Below, one piece after another: positions 9,342 through 17,486 of a stretch of DNA of 64,000 nucleotides. The DNA is from Aldersonia sp. NBC_00410 (lineage in GTDB: Bacteria; Actinomycetota; Actinomycetes; Mycobacteriales; Mycobacteriaceae), in NCBI RefSeq assembly GCF_026342035.1, contig NZ_JAPENM010000002.1, positions 434,001 through 498,000 on the forward strand, given 5' to 3'. Positions within the stretch are counted from its first letter, which is position 1; each line of letters opens with the position of its first letter. Made by a program: the position numbers and the translations under genes. Below the pieces are notes generated by a model. The model ran no database searches, was not told where the DNA came from, and worked only from the letters and a program-made list of their open reading frames with translations.

Positions 9342-10229
9342 TCAAGCTTCCGGGATGTCACGGCCGAACCTCTCGCGGGTGATGACCTCCGGTTCCGGCC
9401 CACCGCGCACGCCGGTGTCGAGAGCGTCGATGGCGCCGAGGTCCTCGGCGGACAGCTCGAAATCGAATACGTCGAAGTTCTCGGCGATCCGCGAGGGCGT
9501 CACCGATTTCGGAATGACCTGGCGCCCCTGCTGAAGATGCCAGCGCAGCATCACCTGGGCAGCGCTCTTGCCGTGCGCCGTGGCGATTTCTCCGATGACC
9601 GGATCTTTCAGAGTCGAGCCGTGAGATCCATCCCGGTAGAACGTGATTCCCCCGATCGGCGACCATGCCTGCGAGACGATGCCGTGTTCGTCGTCGACCG
9701 CAAGCAACTCGGACTGCCGGAAGTACGGGTGCACCTCGATCTGGTTCACCGCCGGAACGACCGACGTGGCCTCGAGCAGCCGTGCGAGGTGGTCGGGCAT
9801 GAAGTTACTGACGCCGATTGCGCGCACCTTGCCGTCGCCGAGCAACCGCTCGAGGGCCTTGTATGCACCGATGGTGAGGTCGAACTCTCCAGGCAGCGCT
9901 TGATGCAGGATCAGCAGATCGATCTGTTCGACACTGAGCTTGCCGGCCGCCTTGTCGAAGGCGTGCAGCGTCGCGTCGTAGCCGAAGTCGGTGATCCAGA
10001 TCTTGGTCTCGATAAAGATCTCGGAGCGATCGATTCCGGACCGGTGAATTGCCTGTCCCACTTCGCGCTCGTTGCCGTAGGCCGCTGCGGTGTCGATGTG
10101 GCGGTATCCGGTGGTCAGGGCGGCGTCGACGGCGGCGAGCGTCTCGTCGGGTGGAGTCTGGAAGACACCGAAGCCGAGCGCCGGTATTTGGACACCGTTG
10201 TTCAGGGTCAGTAGCGGAATGGTGGTCAT
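9342..10229 (-). CDS. Aldo/keto reductase
   Basis: This 295-residue NADPH-dependent carbonyl reductase is of the 2,5-diketo-D-gluconate-reductase type. The catalytic tetrad is complete: Asp46 and Tyr51 in HIDTAAAYGNE, Lys76 in ETKIW and His109 in LLILHQ. The cofactor-binding segment IPKSVTPSRIAENFDVFDF is present near residue 250. The natural substrate is unknown. ATG 10229 is preferred over an upstream in-frame extension because MTTIPLLTLNNGVQIP is the family's normal beginning. The gene is divergent from the DUF2255 gene. Confidence 0.92.
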   Translation of the reverse strand: MTTIPLLTLNNGVQIPALGFGVFQTPPDETLAAVDAALTTGYRHIDTAAAYGNEREVGQAIHRSGIDRSEIFIETKIWITDFGYDATLHAFDKAAGKLSVEQIDLLILHQALPGEFDLTIGAYKALERLLGDGKVRAIGVSNFMPDHLARLLEATSVVPAVNQIEVHPYFRQSELLAVDDEHGIVSQAWSPIGGITFYRDGSHGSTLKDPVIGEIATAHGKSAAQVMLRWHLQQGRQVIPKSVTPSRIAENFDVFDFELSAEDLGAIDALDTGVRGGPEPEVITRERFGRDIPEA

Positions 10230-10249
10230 GAGGTTCAACGCTAGGCGCG

Positions 10250-10292
10250 CTACCGATTGGCAGGGAGGGTCTGTCAGTACATGGATCGGTAG
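10250..10292. promoter_or_regulatory. Inverted repeat in the aldo/keto reductase-DUF2255 divergent region
   Basis: Arms CTACCGAT (10250-10257) and ATCGGTAG (10285-10292) are perfect and lie 27 bases apart. They sit between the starts of the two divergent genes, where a regulator bound to both arms could control both promoters. No adjacent regulator is an obvious partner. Confidence 0.35.
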
Positions 10293-10360
10293 GCACTCCC
10301 GCGACTGCGCAACTCGGTGTTTCCTGAACGTGTGGATGCCGACCCGAGAGGAGCGCAACG

Positions 10361-10771
10361 ATGACCGACGATTCGGAGTCACAGCAGACGGGCAAGTGGC
10401 CCGCACTCGAGCACGCAACGATCGCAGCCACCGGCGAATGGCAAATCGCCACCGCCCGCCCGGATGACACCGTCCGCAAATCGGTGATCGTCTGGGGCGT
10501 CACCGACGGTGACCACGTGTACGTCAGGTCGGTCAACGGCATCGACGCGCTGTGGTTCCGGCACGCGCACGATCGGATGCATGGCGAGCTCACCGCGGGT
10601 ACCGCACACCGCGGCGTCGAGTTCGTCGACATCCCCGCTGACGACAGCGCCCTGCAAACCCGGCTCGACGCGGCGTATCGCACAAAGTATCGCGGTTCGA
10701 CCAGCGCCGTCGAACGCATCACGAGCCCCGCCGCGCGCGCAGCGACGCTCCAACTCCTCCCCCGCGCCTGA
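10361..10771 (+). CDS. DUF2255 family protein
   Basis: The 136-residue product has the DUF2255 pattern: GEWQIATARPDDTVRKSVIVWGV, then VYVRSVNGIDALWFRHA, then a mid-region GELTAGTAHRGVEFVDI and C-terminal RLDAAYRTKYR. These small beta-rich proteins resemble split-barrel flavin/F420-binding proteins, but the biochemical role is not established. A GAGGAG ribosome site lies eight bases before ATG 10361. It stands between divergent and convergent oxidoreductase genes. Confidence 0.75.
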   Translation: MTDDSESQQTGKWPALEHATIAATGEWQIATARPDDTVRKSVIVWGVTDGDHVYVRSVNGIDALWFRHAHDRMHGELTAGTAHRGVEFVDIPADDSALQTRLDAAYRTKYRGSTSAVERITSPAARAATLQLLPRA

Positions 10772-10922
10772 GCCGACAGTCTCGGCACCAAATCCCGTGC
10801 CGGACAGATCTATTCGTGATTGGTGAGCACCAACCGAGTAGTCGAACAACACCATGAAGTAGCAGGTCAGAACGGTCGCGAAACTCGCGGCCCTGCGGCC
10901 GGCGTCCGTGCGCGATTGGTCG

Positions 10923-11972
10923 TCACGGCCGGACAACGACCTTGAGGGCTTGGCGGCTGTCCATCGCGGCATACGCCTGTGGGGTCTGTTCGATGCCGAC
11001 CGTCCGATCGAAGACCTTGCCCGGCTCGACCGTGCCGTCGAGCACTCCGGGGAGCAGGTGTTCGATGTAGGCGCGCACCGGTGCCGGGCCGCCGGTGAGC
11101 GTGACGTTCGGCCCGAAGAGGCTGCCGAAACCGATGGGCGCATCCTCGTATTGGGGCACGCCAACCCGGCTGATCACCCCGCCCGGGCGCACCACGCCGA
11201 CGGCCTGGTCGTAGGCCGGCCGGTGGCCTACGGCCTCGAGCACGATATCGGTGCCCAGCCCCTTGGTCAGCTCACGAACTTTCGCGATTCCCTCGTCACC
11301 GCGCTCGGCAACCACGTCGGTGGCACCGAACTCGCGGCCCAGGTCCGTGCGCACGGCATGCCGGCCCATCAACACGATCTGCTCCGCGCCGAGTTGCTTT
11401 GCCGAAAGCACCGCCAGCAGGCCGACAGCACCGTCGCCGATCACGGTGACCGAACTGCCCTCTCGGACACCGCCACGCACGGCGGCGTGCCATCCGGTGC
11501 CGTAGACATCCGACAATGTCAGCACCGATGCCAGCAACGCATCGTCGGCGTCTGCCCGCACCGGCGCCTTGACCAGGGTGCCGTCGGCCAGCGGAACCCG
11601 GACTGCCTCCGCCTGAGCCCCTGCTGTGCCCACCGCGGCATTGCCCCAGAACCCGCCCTTCTCGCACGAGGTGTACAGCCCTCCCCTGCAGAACACGCAC
11701 TTCCCGCACGAGACGGCGAAGGGCGCAATCACGAAATCGCCCACCCCGACGGATGCGACGTCCGAACCGATGTCCTCGACGACACCGATGAACTCGTGTC
11801 CCATCGGTGTGCCTGCGGAGGTGGTGGGCATGGAGTGGTAGGGGTGCAGGTCACTGCCGCACACGCAGGCCCGCACCACGCGCACCAGCGCGTCGGTCGA
11901 CTGCTCGATGACCGGGTCGGAGACGTCGATGACGCGGACGTCGCCCGCGCCGTACATGTAGGTTGCTCGCAT
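10923..11972 (-). CDS. Zinc-dependent alcohol dehydrogenase (MDR family)
   Basis: This 349-residue medium-chain dehydrogenase shows the catalytic-zinc ligands Cys38 (CVCGSD) and His59-Glu60 (GHEF). The structural-zinc cysteines at 89, 92, 95 and 103 (CGKCVFCRGGLYTSC) are also present. The Rossmann glycine motif is VIGDGAVGLLAV, and RHAVR after it suggests NADP preference. It should oxidise or reduce an alcohol/aldehyde, possibly an aromatic one. ATG 11972 begins the typical MRATYMYGAGDV; an upstream extension was rejected. It is divergent from the XRE/MmyB regulator, which is the likely local regulator. Confidence 0.92.
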   Translation of the reverse strand: MRATYMYGAGDVRVIDVSDPVIEQSTDALVRVVRACVCGSDLHPYHSMPTTSAGTPMGHEFIGVVEDIGSDVASVGVGDFVIAPFAVSCGKCVFCRGGLYTSCEKGGFWGNAAVGTAGAQAEAVRVPLADGTLVKAPVRADADDALLASVLTLSDVYGTGWHAAVRGGVREGSSVTVIGDGAVGLLAVLSAKQLGAEQIVLMGRHAVRTDLGREFGATDVVAERGDEGIAKVRELTKGLGTDIVLEAVGHRPAYDQAVGVVRPGGVISRVGVPQYEDAPIGFGSLFGPNVTLTGGPAPVRAYIEHLLPGVLDGTVEPGKVFDRTVGIEQTPQAYAAMDSRQALKVVVRP

Positions 11973-12073
11973 GCCATCCAGTTGACCCGGAGCCCGCGCA
12001 TTCGGGGAGTGACAGCCATTCCAGGTAACGCCAGTGCCTCCCACTTGCCCGAAGCACTACCTACCGTTGAGGC

Positions 12074-12970
12074 ATGGGCACCGACCTGCGTACCGAGATC
12101 CGCGAGTTCCTGAGCTCGCGGCGGGCCCGCATCACTCCCGAGGAGGCCGGTCTCCCCGCGTTCGGCGGCAACCGTCGGGTCAAAGGGCTACGCCGCGAAG
12201 AGGTCGCCATGCTCGCGGGAGTGTCGGTCGACTACTACATCCGGATGGAACGCGGCAACCTTGCGAGCGCCTCCGACAGCGTGCTCGACGCTCTCGCCGG
12301 CGCCCTGAAACTCGATGACGCCGAGCGCGACCACCTCCTGGCCCTGGCTCGCCAATCGCATACGAGCCCCGGTCGGCGCCGCCGCGCACCCGCGACGCAG
12401 GTGCGACCCGCGATCCAGCAGGTGATCGACGCGATCACCGACGCGCCCGCCTGGATCCGCAACGGCCGCCACGACATTCTCGCGATGAACCCGCTGGCCC
12501 GGGCGCTCTACGCTCCCGTGCTCGCCGACCCCCGGCGGCCCGCGAATACCACCCGTTTCGTCTACCTGCACCCCGATGCCGCCGAACAGTTCTTCGTCGA
12601 CTACGACCAGATCGCCCGCGACGCAGCAGCCATGCTCCGCCTCGAGGCCGGCCGCAATCCGCACGATAAGGCCCTCATCGAATTGGTCGGAGAGCTCTCG
12701 ACACAAAGTGAACTCTTCCGCCGGCGTTGGGCCTCCCAGGATGTGCGGTTCCACCGCAGCGGCCGAAAGAGACTCCGCCACCCAGTGGTCGGCCAACTCG
12801 ACCTCGATTTCGAGGCCATGGAACTTCCGTCCGAACCGGGCTTGTACCTCAACATCTATACCGCGGCGAAGGATACGCCGACCGCGGACGCGCTGAAACT
12901 GCTTGCTTCGTGGGCAGCAAGCAATGACCAGGTCGATGCCGAACATTTCCCGGCCGGCGCACGGGACTGA
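12074..12970 (+). CDS. XRE-type helix-turn-helix regulator with MmyB-like ligand domain
   Basis: The 298-residue protein starts with an XRE HTH (about residues 25-90) whose recognition helix lies in RREEVAMLAGVSVDYYIRME. It continues with the MmyB-like C-terminal domain seen in many actinobacterial regulators: AWIRNGRHDILAMNPLARALY, then RFVYLHPDAAEQFFVDYD and HPVVGQLDLDFEAMELP. This domain has a PAS-like fold thought to bind a hydrophobic ligand. Such regulators usually control an adjacent oxidoreductase; here the divergent zinc alcohol dehydrogenase and the downstream decarboxylase/SDR genes are candidates. Confidence 0.9.
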   Translation: MGTDLRTEIREFLSSRRARITPEEAGLPAFGGNRRVKGLRREEVAMLAGVSVDYYIRMERGNLASASDSVLDALAGALKLDDAERDHLLALARQSHTSPGRRRRAPATQVRPAIQQVIDAITDAPAWIRNGRHDILAMNPLARALYAPVLADPRRPANTTRFVYLHPDAAEQFFVDYDQIARDAAAMLRLEAGRNPHDKALIELVGELSTQSELFRRRWASQDVRFHRSGRKRLRHPVVGQLDLDFEAMELPSEPGLYLNIYTAAKDTPTADALKLLASWAASNDQVDAEHFPAGARD

Positions 12971-13088
12971 CCCCAAGCATCGACCCTCGCAATACCATCT
13001 CGCCGCGGTCCGCAACGCCCCGTGTAGGGACTCCAATGACGTCACCGTTGCGTGGCACTCGACGCACTACGGACAAGTGGAGGCACGT

Positions 13089-13234
13089 ATGAAAACACGA
13101 CAAGTCGGAACCGACGGGCCGGAAGTATCGGCGCTCGGCTTCGGCTGCATGGGCATGAGCATGAGTTACGGCACGAACCCCGGCAGCCCGACGACATGAT
13201 CGCACTGCTCCGACGTTCACCGAATCACCGATAG
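13089..13234 (+). pseudogene. Truncated, frameshifted aldo/keto reductase remnant
   Basis: ATG 13089 has a good GGAGG site five bases upstream. It opens with the typical aldo/keto reductase N-terminus MKTRQVGTDGPEVSALGFGC. After about 34 codons the frame breaks: the expected DDMIALLRR continues in another frame (about 13190-13220), and everything after it, including the catalytic Asp/Tyr/Lys/His, is missing. Only about 45 of roughly 330 codons remain. The deletion joins directly to the ribosome site of the next gene. Confidence 0.75.
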
Positions 13235-13305
13235 GAGTTCACGCACCCCATGCCCCCGAACGATGCGGCGCAACGCGTCCACGGCGATATCTGTTCCCCG
13301 GCCAT

Positions 13306-14022
13306 GTGTCCACACTGGCTCGGACCGATCCCGACCTCATCGAGGTGTTCGACAACTTCGCCTTCGACGAAGTCCTTCGACACGACGACCTCGATCCACG
13401 GCTGCGCCTGATGACCCAACTCTCCGCCATCATCGCCTGCCAGGCGCATGGCGAGTACCGAACGATGCTCGGTGCCGCCCTCACGACCGGCGTGACACCG
13501 GTCGAGGCGAAGGAAATCCTCTACCAAGCGGTGCCCTACGTCGGCATCGCCAAGGTCTTCGACTTCTTCCACATCACCAACGAGGTCCTCACCGAACGAG
13601 GCGTCGACCTCCCGCTGCCGTCCCAGGCGACGACGACTCCCGCGACCCGGTTCGACGAAGGCCTCGCCGTACAGAAGCGGATCGTCGGGACCGCCCGCGT
13701 CGATGCCATGTACGCCAATGCGCCGGTGGACGAGCTACACCTTCAGAAGTATCTGTCCGCCAACTGTTTCGGTGATCATGTGTCGCGTGCCGGCCTCGAC
13801 ATTGCCACGCGCGAACTGCTGACGTTCTCGATGTTGGTTGCACTCGGCGGATGTGAGTCCCAGGTCAAGGGCCATGTGGCCGCGAACCTCAACGTTGGGA
13901 ACGATCGAACGGTTCTGCTCGACGTACTGACACAACCCATCCCGTTCATCGGATATCCCCGAACCCTCAACGGACTTGCCGCCCTCGACGAAGTCGCCAC
14001 GCCGGCAACTGGAATGGCCTGA
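13306..14022 (+). CDS. Carboxymuconolactone decarboxylase (AhpD-like) family protein, probable N-terminal frameshift
   Basis: From GTG 13306 the frame gives 238 residues with two carboxymuconolactone-decarboxylase units. The first (about 15-110) contains RLMTQLSAIIACQAHGEYRT and EAKEILYQAVPYVG. The second (about 130-225) contains DIATRELLTFSMLVALGGCE. The function is probably gamma-carboxymuconolactone decarboxylation or a thiol-peroxidase-like activity; the usual CxxC is not visible. The true start was probably ATG 13250, which has AGGAG upstream and reads MPPNDAAQRVHGDI before the frame shifts near 13288-13292 into YLFPGHVSTLA. The protein may still be made from an internal start, or the shift may be a sequencing error. 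Confidence 0.75.
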   Translation: MSTLARTDPDLIEVFDNFAFDEVLRHDDLDPRLRLMTQLSAIIACQAHGEYRTMLGAALTTGVTPVEAKEILYQAVPYVGIAKVFDFFHITNEVLTERGVDLPLPSQATTTPATRFDEGLAVQKRIVGTARVDAMYANAPVDELHLQKYLSANCFGDHVSRAGLDIATRELLTFSMLVALGGCESQVKGHVAANLNVGNDRTVLLDVLTQPIPFIGYPRTLNGLAALDEVATPATGMA

Positions 14023-14026
14023 GAAC

Positions 14027-14860
14027 ATGTCACCACAGACCTGGATGATCACCGGGGTGAATAGCGGCTTCGGCAGGGAGCTCACCCAACAGCTCCTCGA
14101 TCGCGGAGATCGCGTCGTGGGCACCGTGCGTAATACCGCGAAGGTGTCCGACTTCACCGAGGCCCATCCGGATACGTTCATCGCGGAGCTGCTCGAGATG
14201 ACCGATACCGCCGCAGTGCGCGAACTCGTCGACCGAAAGTTCCGCGATCTCGGGCGAATCGACGTGATTGTGAGCAACGCCGGCTACGGCTTGTTCGGAG
14301 CGGCCGAAGAACTTTCCGATACCCAAGTGGGTGACATCGTTGCAACCAACCTCACCGGCCCAATCACGTTGATCCGTGCCGCGCTGCCACATCTTCGCGA
14401 GCAGGGCGGTGGCAGGATCATCCAAATCTCGTCGTACGGGGGTCAGGTGGCATTTGCCGGCAACTCGCTGTACCACGCCACCAAGTGGGGCATCGAGGGC
14501 TTCTGCGAATCCGTCGCCCAGGAGGTCGAGAAGTTCGGCGTCGGTGTGACCATCGTCGAACCCGGCGGCGCCCGAACAGAATTCCGCTACGGAAGCGCGC
14601 GGGTCGCCGAACTGATGCCCGTATACGATGACACACCCGCGCACGCATTTCTCCAGATGCTGGATCCGGCCAACGGTCTCGCTCCGGGCGATCCGGCGCT
14701 AATGGCCACCCGCATCATCGAGAGCGCCGACCAACAGCCCGCACCGCTGCGGATGGTGCTCGGTTCGGTTGCGCTGCAATCGACGATCGCGACCCTGCAG
14801 AAGCGCATCGCCGATTTCGAAACGCAGACCGAGATCGCTGCCTCGACGGACATCAAATAG
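14027..14860 (+). CDS. Short-chain dehydrogenase/reductase (SDR)
   Basis: The 277-residue SDR has TGVNSGFG (residues 9-16, cofactor glycine motif), NAG at 84-86, the catalytic Ser near 135, Tyr149 and Lys153 (YHATK), and PGGARTEF after the active site. An Arg at the end of strand 2 (VGTVRN) suggests NADP. ATG 14027 lies five bases after the upstream stop, so it is co-transcribed with the decarboxylase-like gene. The substrate is unknown; classical SDRs of this length reduce or oxidise alcohols, steroids or sugars. Confidence 0.9.
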   Translation: MSPQTWMITGVNSGFGRELTQQLLDRGDRVVGTVRNTAKVSDFTEAHPDTFIAELLEMTDTAAVRELVDRKFRDLGRIDVIVSNAGYGLFGAAEELSDTQVGDIVATNLTGPITLIRAALPHLREQGGGRIIQISSYGGQVAFAGNSLYHATKWGIEGFCESVAQEVEKFGVGVTIVEPGGARTEFRYGSARVAELMPVYDDTPAHAFLQMLDPANGLAPGDPALMATRIIESADQQPAPLRMVLGSVALQSTIATLQKRIADFETQTEIAASTDIK

Positions 14861-14868
14861 CTCGGTGG

Positions 14869-15348
14869 TCAATCGCTCCCGAACAGCGCCTCGGCCCGGC
14901 GGTCCACTTCCTCCGGGGACACCTCTTCGAGGTGCTGGCCGAGCATCCACTGGTGACCGAACGGATCCCGCAGACGCCCACCGCGATCGCCGTAGAACTG
15001 GTCGGCGAGCGGATAGACGATCTCCGCGCCCGCGCGGATGGCGCGTTCCCACACCGCGTCCACGTCGGACCAATATGTGGCCATGATTGCCGAAACGGTC
15101 CCGCCGACCGACATCGGCGACCGTGCCGGAGCATCCGCGTCGGCGCCTTCGTCGGTCAACATCACCACGGAATCGCCGATCGTCACCTCGGTGTGCACGA
15201 TTTCACCGGACGCAGCGGTGAACCGGCCGGGGCGCTCAACCGCACCGAAGGCGGCGGCATAGAACTCGATCGCCGCGGCAGCGTCACGGACGACGAGTCG
15301 CGGAGTGACCGTGTGCAGATGTGCGGGGATCGGATCGACGCTGCTCAC
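14869..15348 (-). CDS. VOC-superfamily (glyoxalase/bleomycin-resistance-like) protein
   Basis: The 159-residue protein has the paired beta-alpha-beta-beta-beta units of the vicinal-oxygen-chelate fold, PhnB-like type: VTPRLVVRDAAAAIEFYAAAFGA at the start, EVTIGDSVVMLTDEG in the middle and YGDRGGRLRDPFGHQWMLGQH at the end. The usual metal ligands are only partly visible, so catalytic activity is uncertain. It is convergent with the SDR gene, separated by eight bases. Confidence 0.82.
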   Translation of the reverse strand: MSSVDPIPAHLHTVTPRLVVRDAAAAIEFYAAAFGAVERPGRFTAASGEIVHTEVTIGDSVVMLTDEGADADAPARSPMSVGGTVSAIMATYWSDVDAVWERAIRAGAEIVYPLADQFYGDRGGRLRDPFGHQWMLGQHLEEVSPEEVDRRAEALFGSD

Positions 15349-15535
15349 CTGGTTCTCCTCACAGATCGGGGCTATTTCGCCTCACGCTAGCCCGGCGTCC
15401 CACCACCGGGCTTGGACGAATGGGCACTGCCGATCCGGCACGCTGCCGTCCACGGGCCACCCGAGCTGGCAGAATCGAGAAGAATCCGGTTGCCCGAGCG
15501 CGCACGGCACCCGCCGATCGAGTGAGGTCATGGCG

Positions 15536-16321
15536 ATGGAAGAGCCCCTGTTGCAGCACCGCGACGAACGCGGCGTCGTCACACTCACGCTGAATCGACC
15601 GCAAAGCTTCAACGCGCTCTCGGAGGCGATGCTCGCCGCGCTCGCCGACTCGCTCGTCTCACTTGCCACGGACGAGTCGGTCCGAGCCGTCGTGCTCGGC
15701 GCCGCGGGCAAAGCCTTCTGCGCCGGCCACGACCTGAAGGAAATGCGGGCCGACCCGTCGCTCGAGTACTACCAGCGCCTCTTCGCGCAATGCTCCGCCG
15801 TGATGCTTGCGATTCAGCACCTCGATGTGCCCGTGATCGCGCGTGTGCAGGGACTCGCCACCGCGGCCGGCTGCCAACTCGTCGCGATGTGCGACCTGGC
15901 CGTAGCGAGCAGCGACGCGCGCTTTGCCGTCAGCGGTGTCAACGTCGGCCTGTTCTGCTCGACACCCGGTGTCGCGCTGTCGCGCAACCTCTCTCGCAAG
16001 GCGGCCTTCGAGATGCTCGTGACCGGCGAGTTCATTTCAGCTGCGGAGGCGCAGGCGAAAGGCCTCGTCAATCGCGTCGCCGCGCCCGAGGCCCTCGATG
16101 AGGCGGTCGAGTCATTGGTCGCAAGCATCGTCGCCAAGCCGCGGGTCGCGGTTGCGATGGGCAAGGCCTTGTTCTACCGCCAACTCGAGGAAGGCATCGG
16201 CTCGGCCTACGACGACGCGGCCGCGACGATGGCCTGCAACATGATGGACCCGAGCGCGCTCGAGGGTGTGCAAGCGTTCATCGACAAGCGCCCACCCAAC
16301 TGGGTGGTGGAGCAAATCTGA
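15536..16321 (+). CDS. Enoyl-CoA hydratase/isomerase family protein
   Basis: This 261-residue crotonase-fold protein begins with VVTLTLNRPQSFNALS. It has the CoA-binding oxyanion turn AFCAGHDLKEM, and ARVQGLATAAGCQLVAMCDLAVAS forming the second oxyanion Gly. The first catalytic Glu of classical hydratases is replaced in this region by Ala/Gly-type residues (ATAAGCQ), as in the ECHDC3-like branch, so hydration activity is uncertain. Two ATGs lie six bases apart; the second (15536) is chosen because GAGG is eight bases upstream of it and only two bases from the first. A strong hairpin follows the gene. Confidence 0.88.
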   Translation: MEEPLLQHRDERGVVTLTLNRPQSFNALSEAMLAALADSLVSLATDESVRAVVLGAAGKAFCAGHDLKEMRADPSLEYYQRLFAQCSAVMLAIQHLDVPVIARVQGLATAAGCQLVAMCDLAVASSDARFAVSGVNVGLFCSTPGVALSRNLSRKAAFEMLVTGEFISAAEAQAKGLVNRVAAPEALDEAVESLVASIVAKPRVAVAMGKALFYRQLEEGIGSAYDDAAATMACNMMDPSALEGVQAFIDKRPPNWVVEQI

Positions 16322-16333
16322 GCCTGTCTCCCG

Positions 16334-16361
16334 CGGTGCGAACGGGGTCCTGTTCGCACCG
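16334..16361 (+). terminator. Strong hairpin after the enoyl-CoA hydratase gene
   Basis: Perfect 10-base arms CGGTGCGAAC and GTTCGCACCG enclose an 8-base loop, starting 13 bases past the stop codon. There is no long T-run after it, which is usual for actinobacterial terminators. Confidence 0.75.
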
Positions 16362-16427
16362 GGTCTCCGGGCGAGGCGTACGGCCAAAGTTACAGATGGC
16401 GCGCTTAATGTAAGGCATACTGCACCG

Positions 16428-17399
16428 GTGAAGCTGACCAAGCGAACCTGCTTTTCCGCCCTATCGATGGTGCTGCTCGCTGTCGCCGGTTTGCTGGTCG
16501 CGGCCCCGGGGAGCAGCGGCGCCGCACCGCCCGACTGGCGATACACGATGGTGGCGTTCAGCAACACCAGCGACCACGACCTGGATGTGTACGAGTCGTG
16601 GGACGCCACTGCGTTCCAACCCGCCCGGCTATCGGCGTATCGACCCCCCTCGGGAGCTGTGCGTGACCCGAGCATCTTCCGGAACACTGATGGGCTCTAT
16701 TACCTCACCTACACCACAGCCGACGGGGCGAACATCGGCTTCGCGCGCAGCGTCGACCGGATCAACTGGACGTTCCTTGGGAACTGGCCGGTCCCGTTCT
16801 GCTGCGCCTTCCTGCCCGGAACCGGGGACGGTACCGGCTCGGCGAGCCCACCGGGCTCCTCGGGGTCGGCCGGGTTCAGCGACGGACCGTCGCTGTCGCC
16901 GTTCACCACGAAAGCCTGGGCGCCCGAATGGTTCGTGGACGGCAACCGCGTCAACGTCATCCTGTCGCTGTCGACCGGTGGCGGATTCGTGCCGTACCTC
17001 ATGACGGCGCTGGATCCATCACTCCGGATGTGGAGCCTGCCCGTTCCGCTCGCCGGGATCGGCGCGGACCACATCGACACGACCGTGGTCAAGGTGGGAT
17101 CGACCTATCACGCGTTTACCAAGAACGAGACGCAGAAGGTCATCGAGCATGCGGTCGCGTCGTCGGTGACGGGACCCTATTCGTTCGTCGCGCCTGGAAA
17201 TTGGGGTTCGCTGCGGGAGGGCCCAGCCCTGGTTCAGTTGCCGAACGACACGTGGCGGATCTATCTCGACGCCTATACCGAAGGAAAGTATCTCTATTCC
17301 GACAGCACGGACGGGCTGCTTACCTGGTCGCCGGTGAAAGAGCTGCCAGGCCTTTCCGGGACGGTGCGCCATATCGGCGTGATGAGAGAGCCGGCATGA
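16428..17399 (+). CDS. Secreted glycoside hydrolase, GH43-like five-bladed propeller
   Basis: The 323-residue product has a Sec signal peptide: VKLTKR then SMVLLAVAGLLVAAPGSSGA with likely cleavage near residue 32. It shows GH43-type active-site signals: Asp80 in VRDPSIF (general base), the WAPEWF tryptophan-rich strand (about 165), an Asp in HIDTTVVKVG (pKa modulator) and Glu in LREGPALVQL (general acid). It probably cleaves arabinose- or xylose-containing polysaccharides outside the cell; in mycolic-acid bacteria arabinan is a wall component. GTG 16428 is chosen because it starts the basic n-region. Substrate is inferred from family only. Confidence 0.8.
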   Translation: MKLTKRTCFSALSMVLLAVAGLLVAAPGSSGAAPPDWRYTMVAFSNTSDHDLDVYESWDATAFQPARLSAYRPPSGAVRDPSIFRNTDGLYYLTYTTADGANIGFARSVDRINWTFLGNWPVPFCCAFLPGTGDGTGSASPPGSSGSAGFSDGPSLSPFTTKAWAPEWFVDGNRVNVILSLSTGGGFVPYLMTALDPSLRMWSLPVPLAGIGADHIDTTVVKVGSTYHAFTKNETQKVIEHAVASSVTGPYSFVAPGNWGSLREGPALVQLPNDTWRIYLDAYTEGKYLYSDSTDGLLTWSPVKELPGLSGTVRHIGVMREPA

Positions 17400-17440
17400 C
17401 GACGACTCGGTGACGGATACGTCGTCAGCAAAACGCCAGA

Positions 17441-17452
17441 GTCCGATCGGAC
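17441..17452. promoter_or_regulatory. 12-base perfect palindrome upstream of the P450 gene
   Basis: GTCCGATCGGAC lies 34 bases before ATG 17487 and just upstream of a TAGGCT-like -10 box. Its position would overlap the -35 region, as expected for a repressor or activator site. No regulator gene lies beside it. Confidence 0.35.
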
Positions 17453-17486
17453 CTGACCGCCCGGTCGTTCTCGTTAGGCTTACAGT

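Noticed and set aside
10908-12113. Long plus-strand frame over the alcohol dehydrogenase
   Set aside because: Shadow of the zinc dehydrogenase; His/Arg-rich without motifs.
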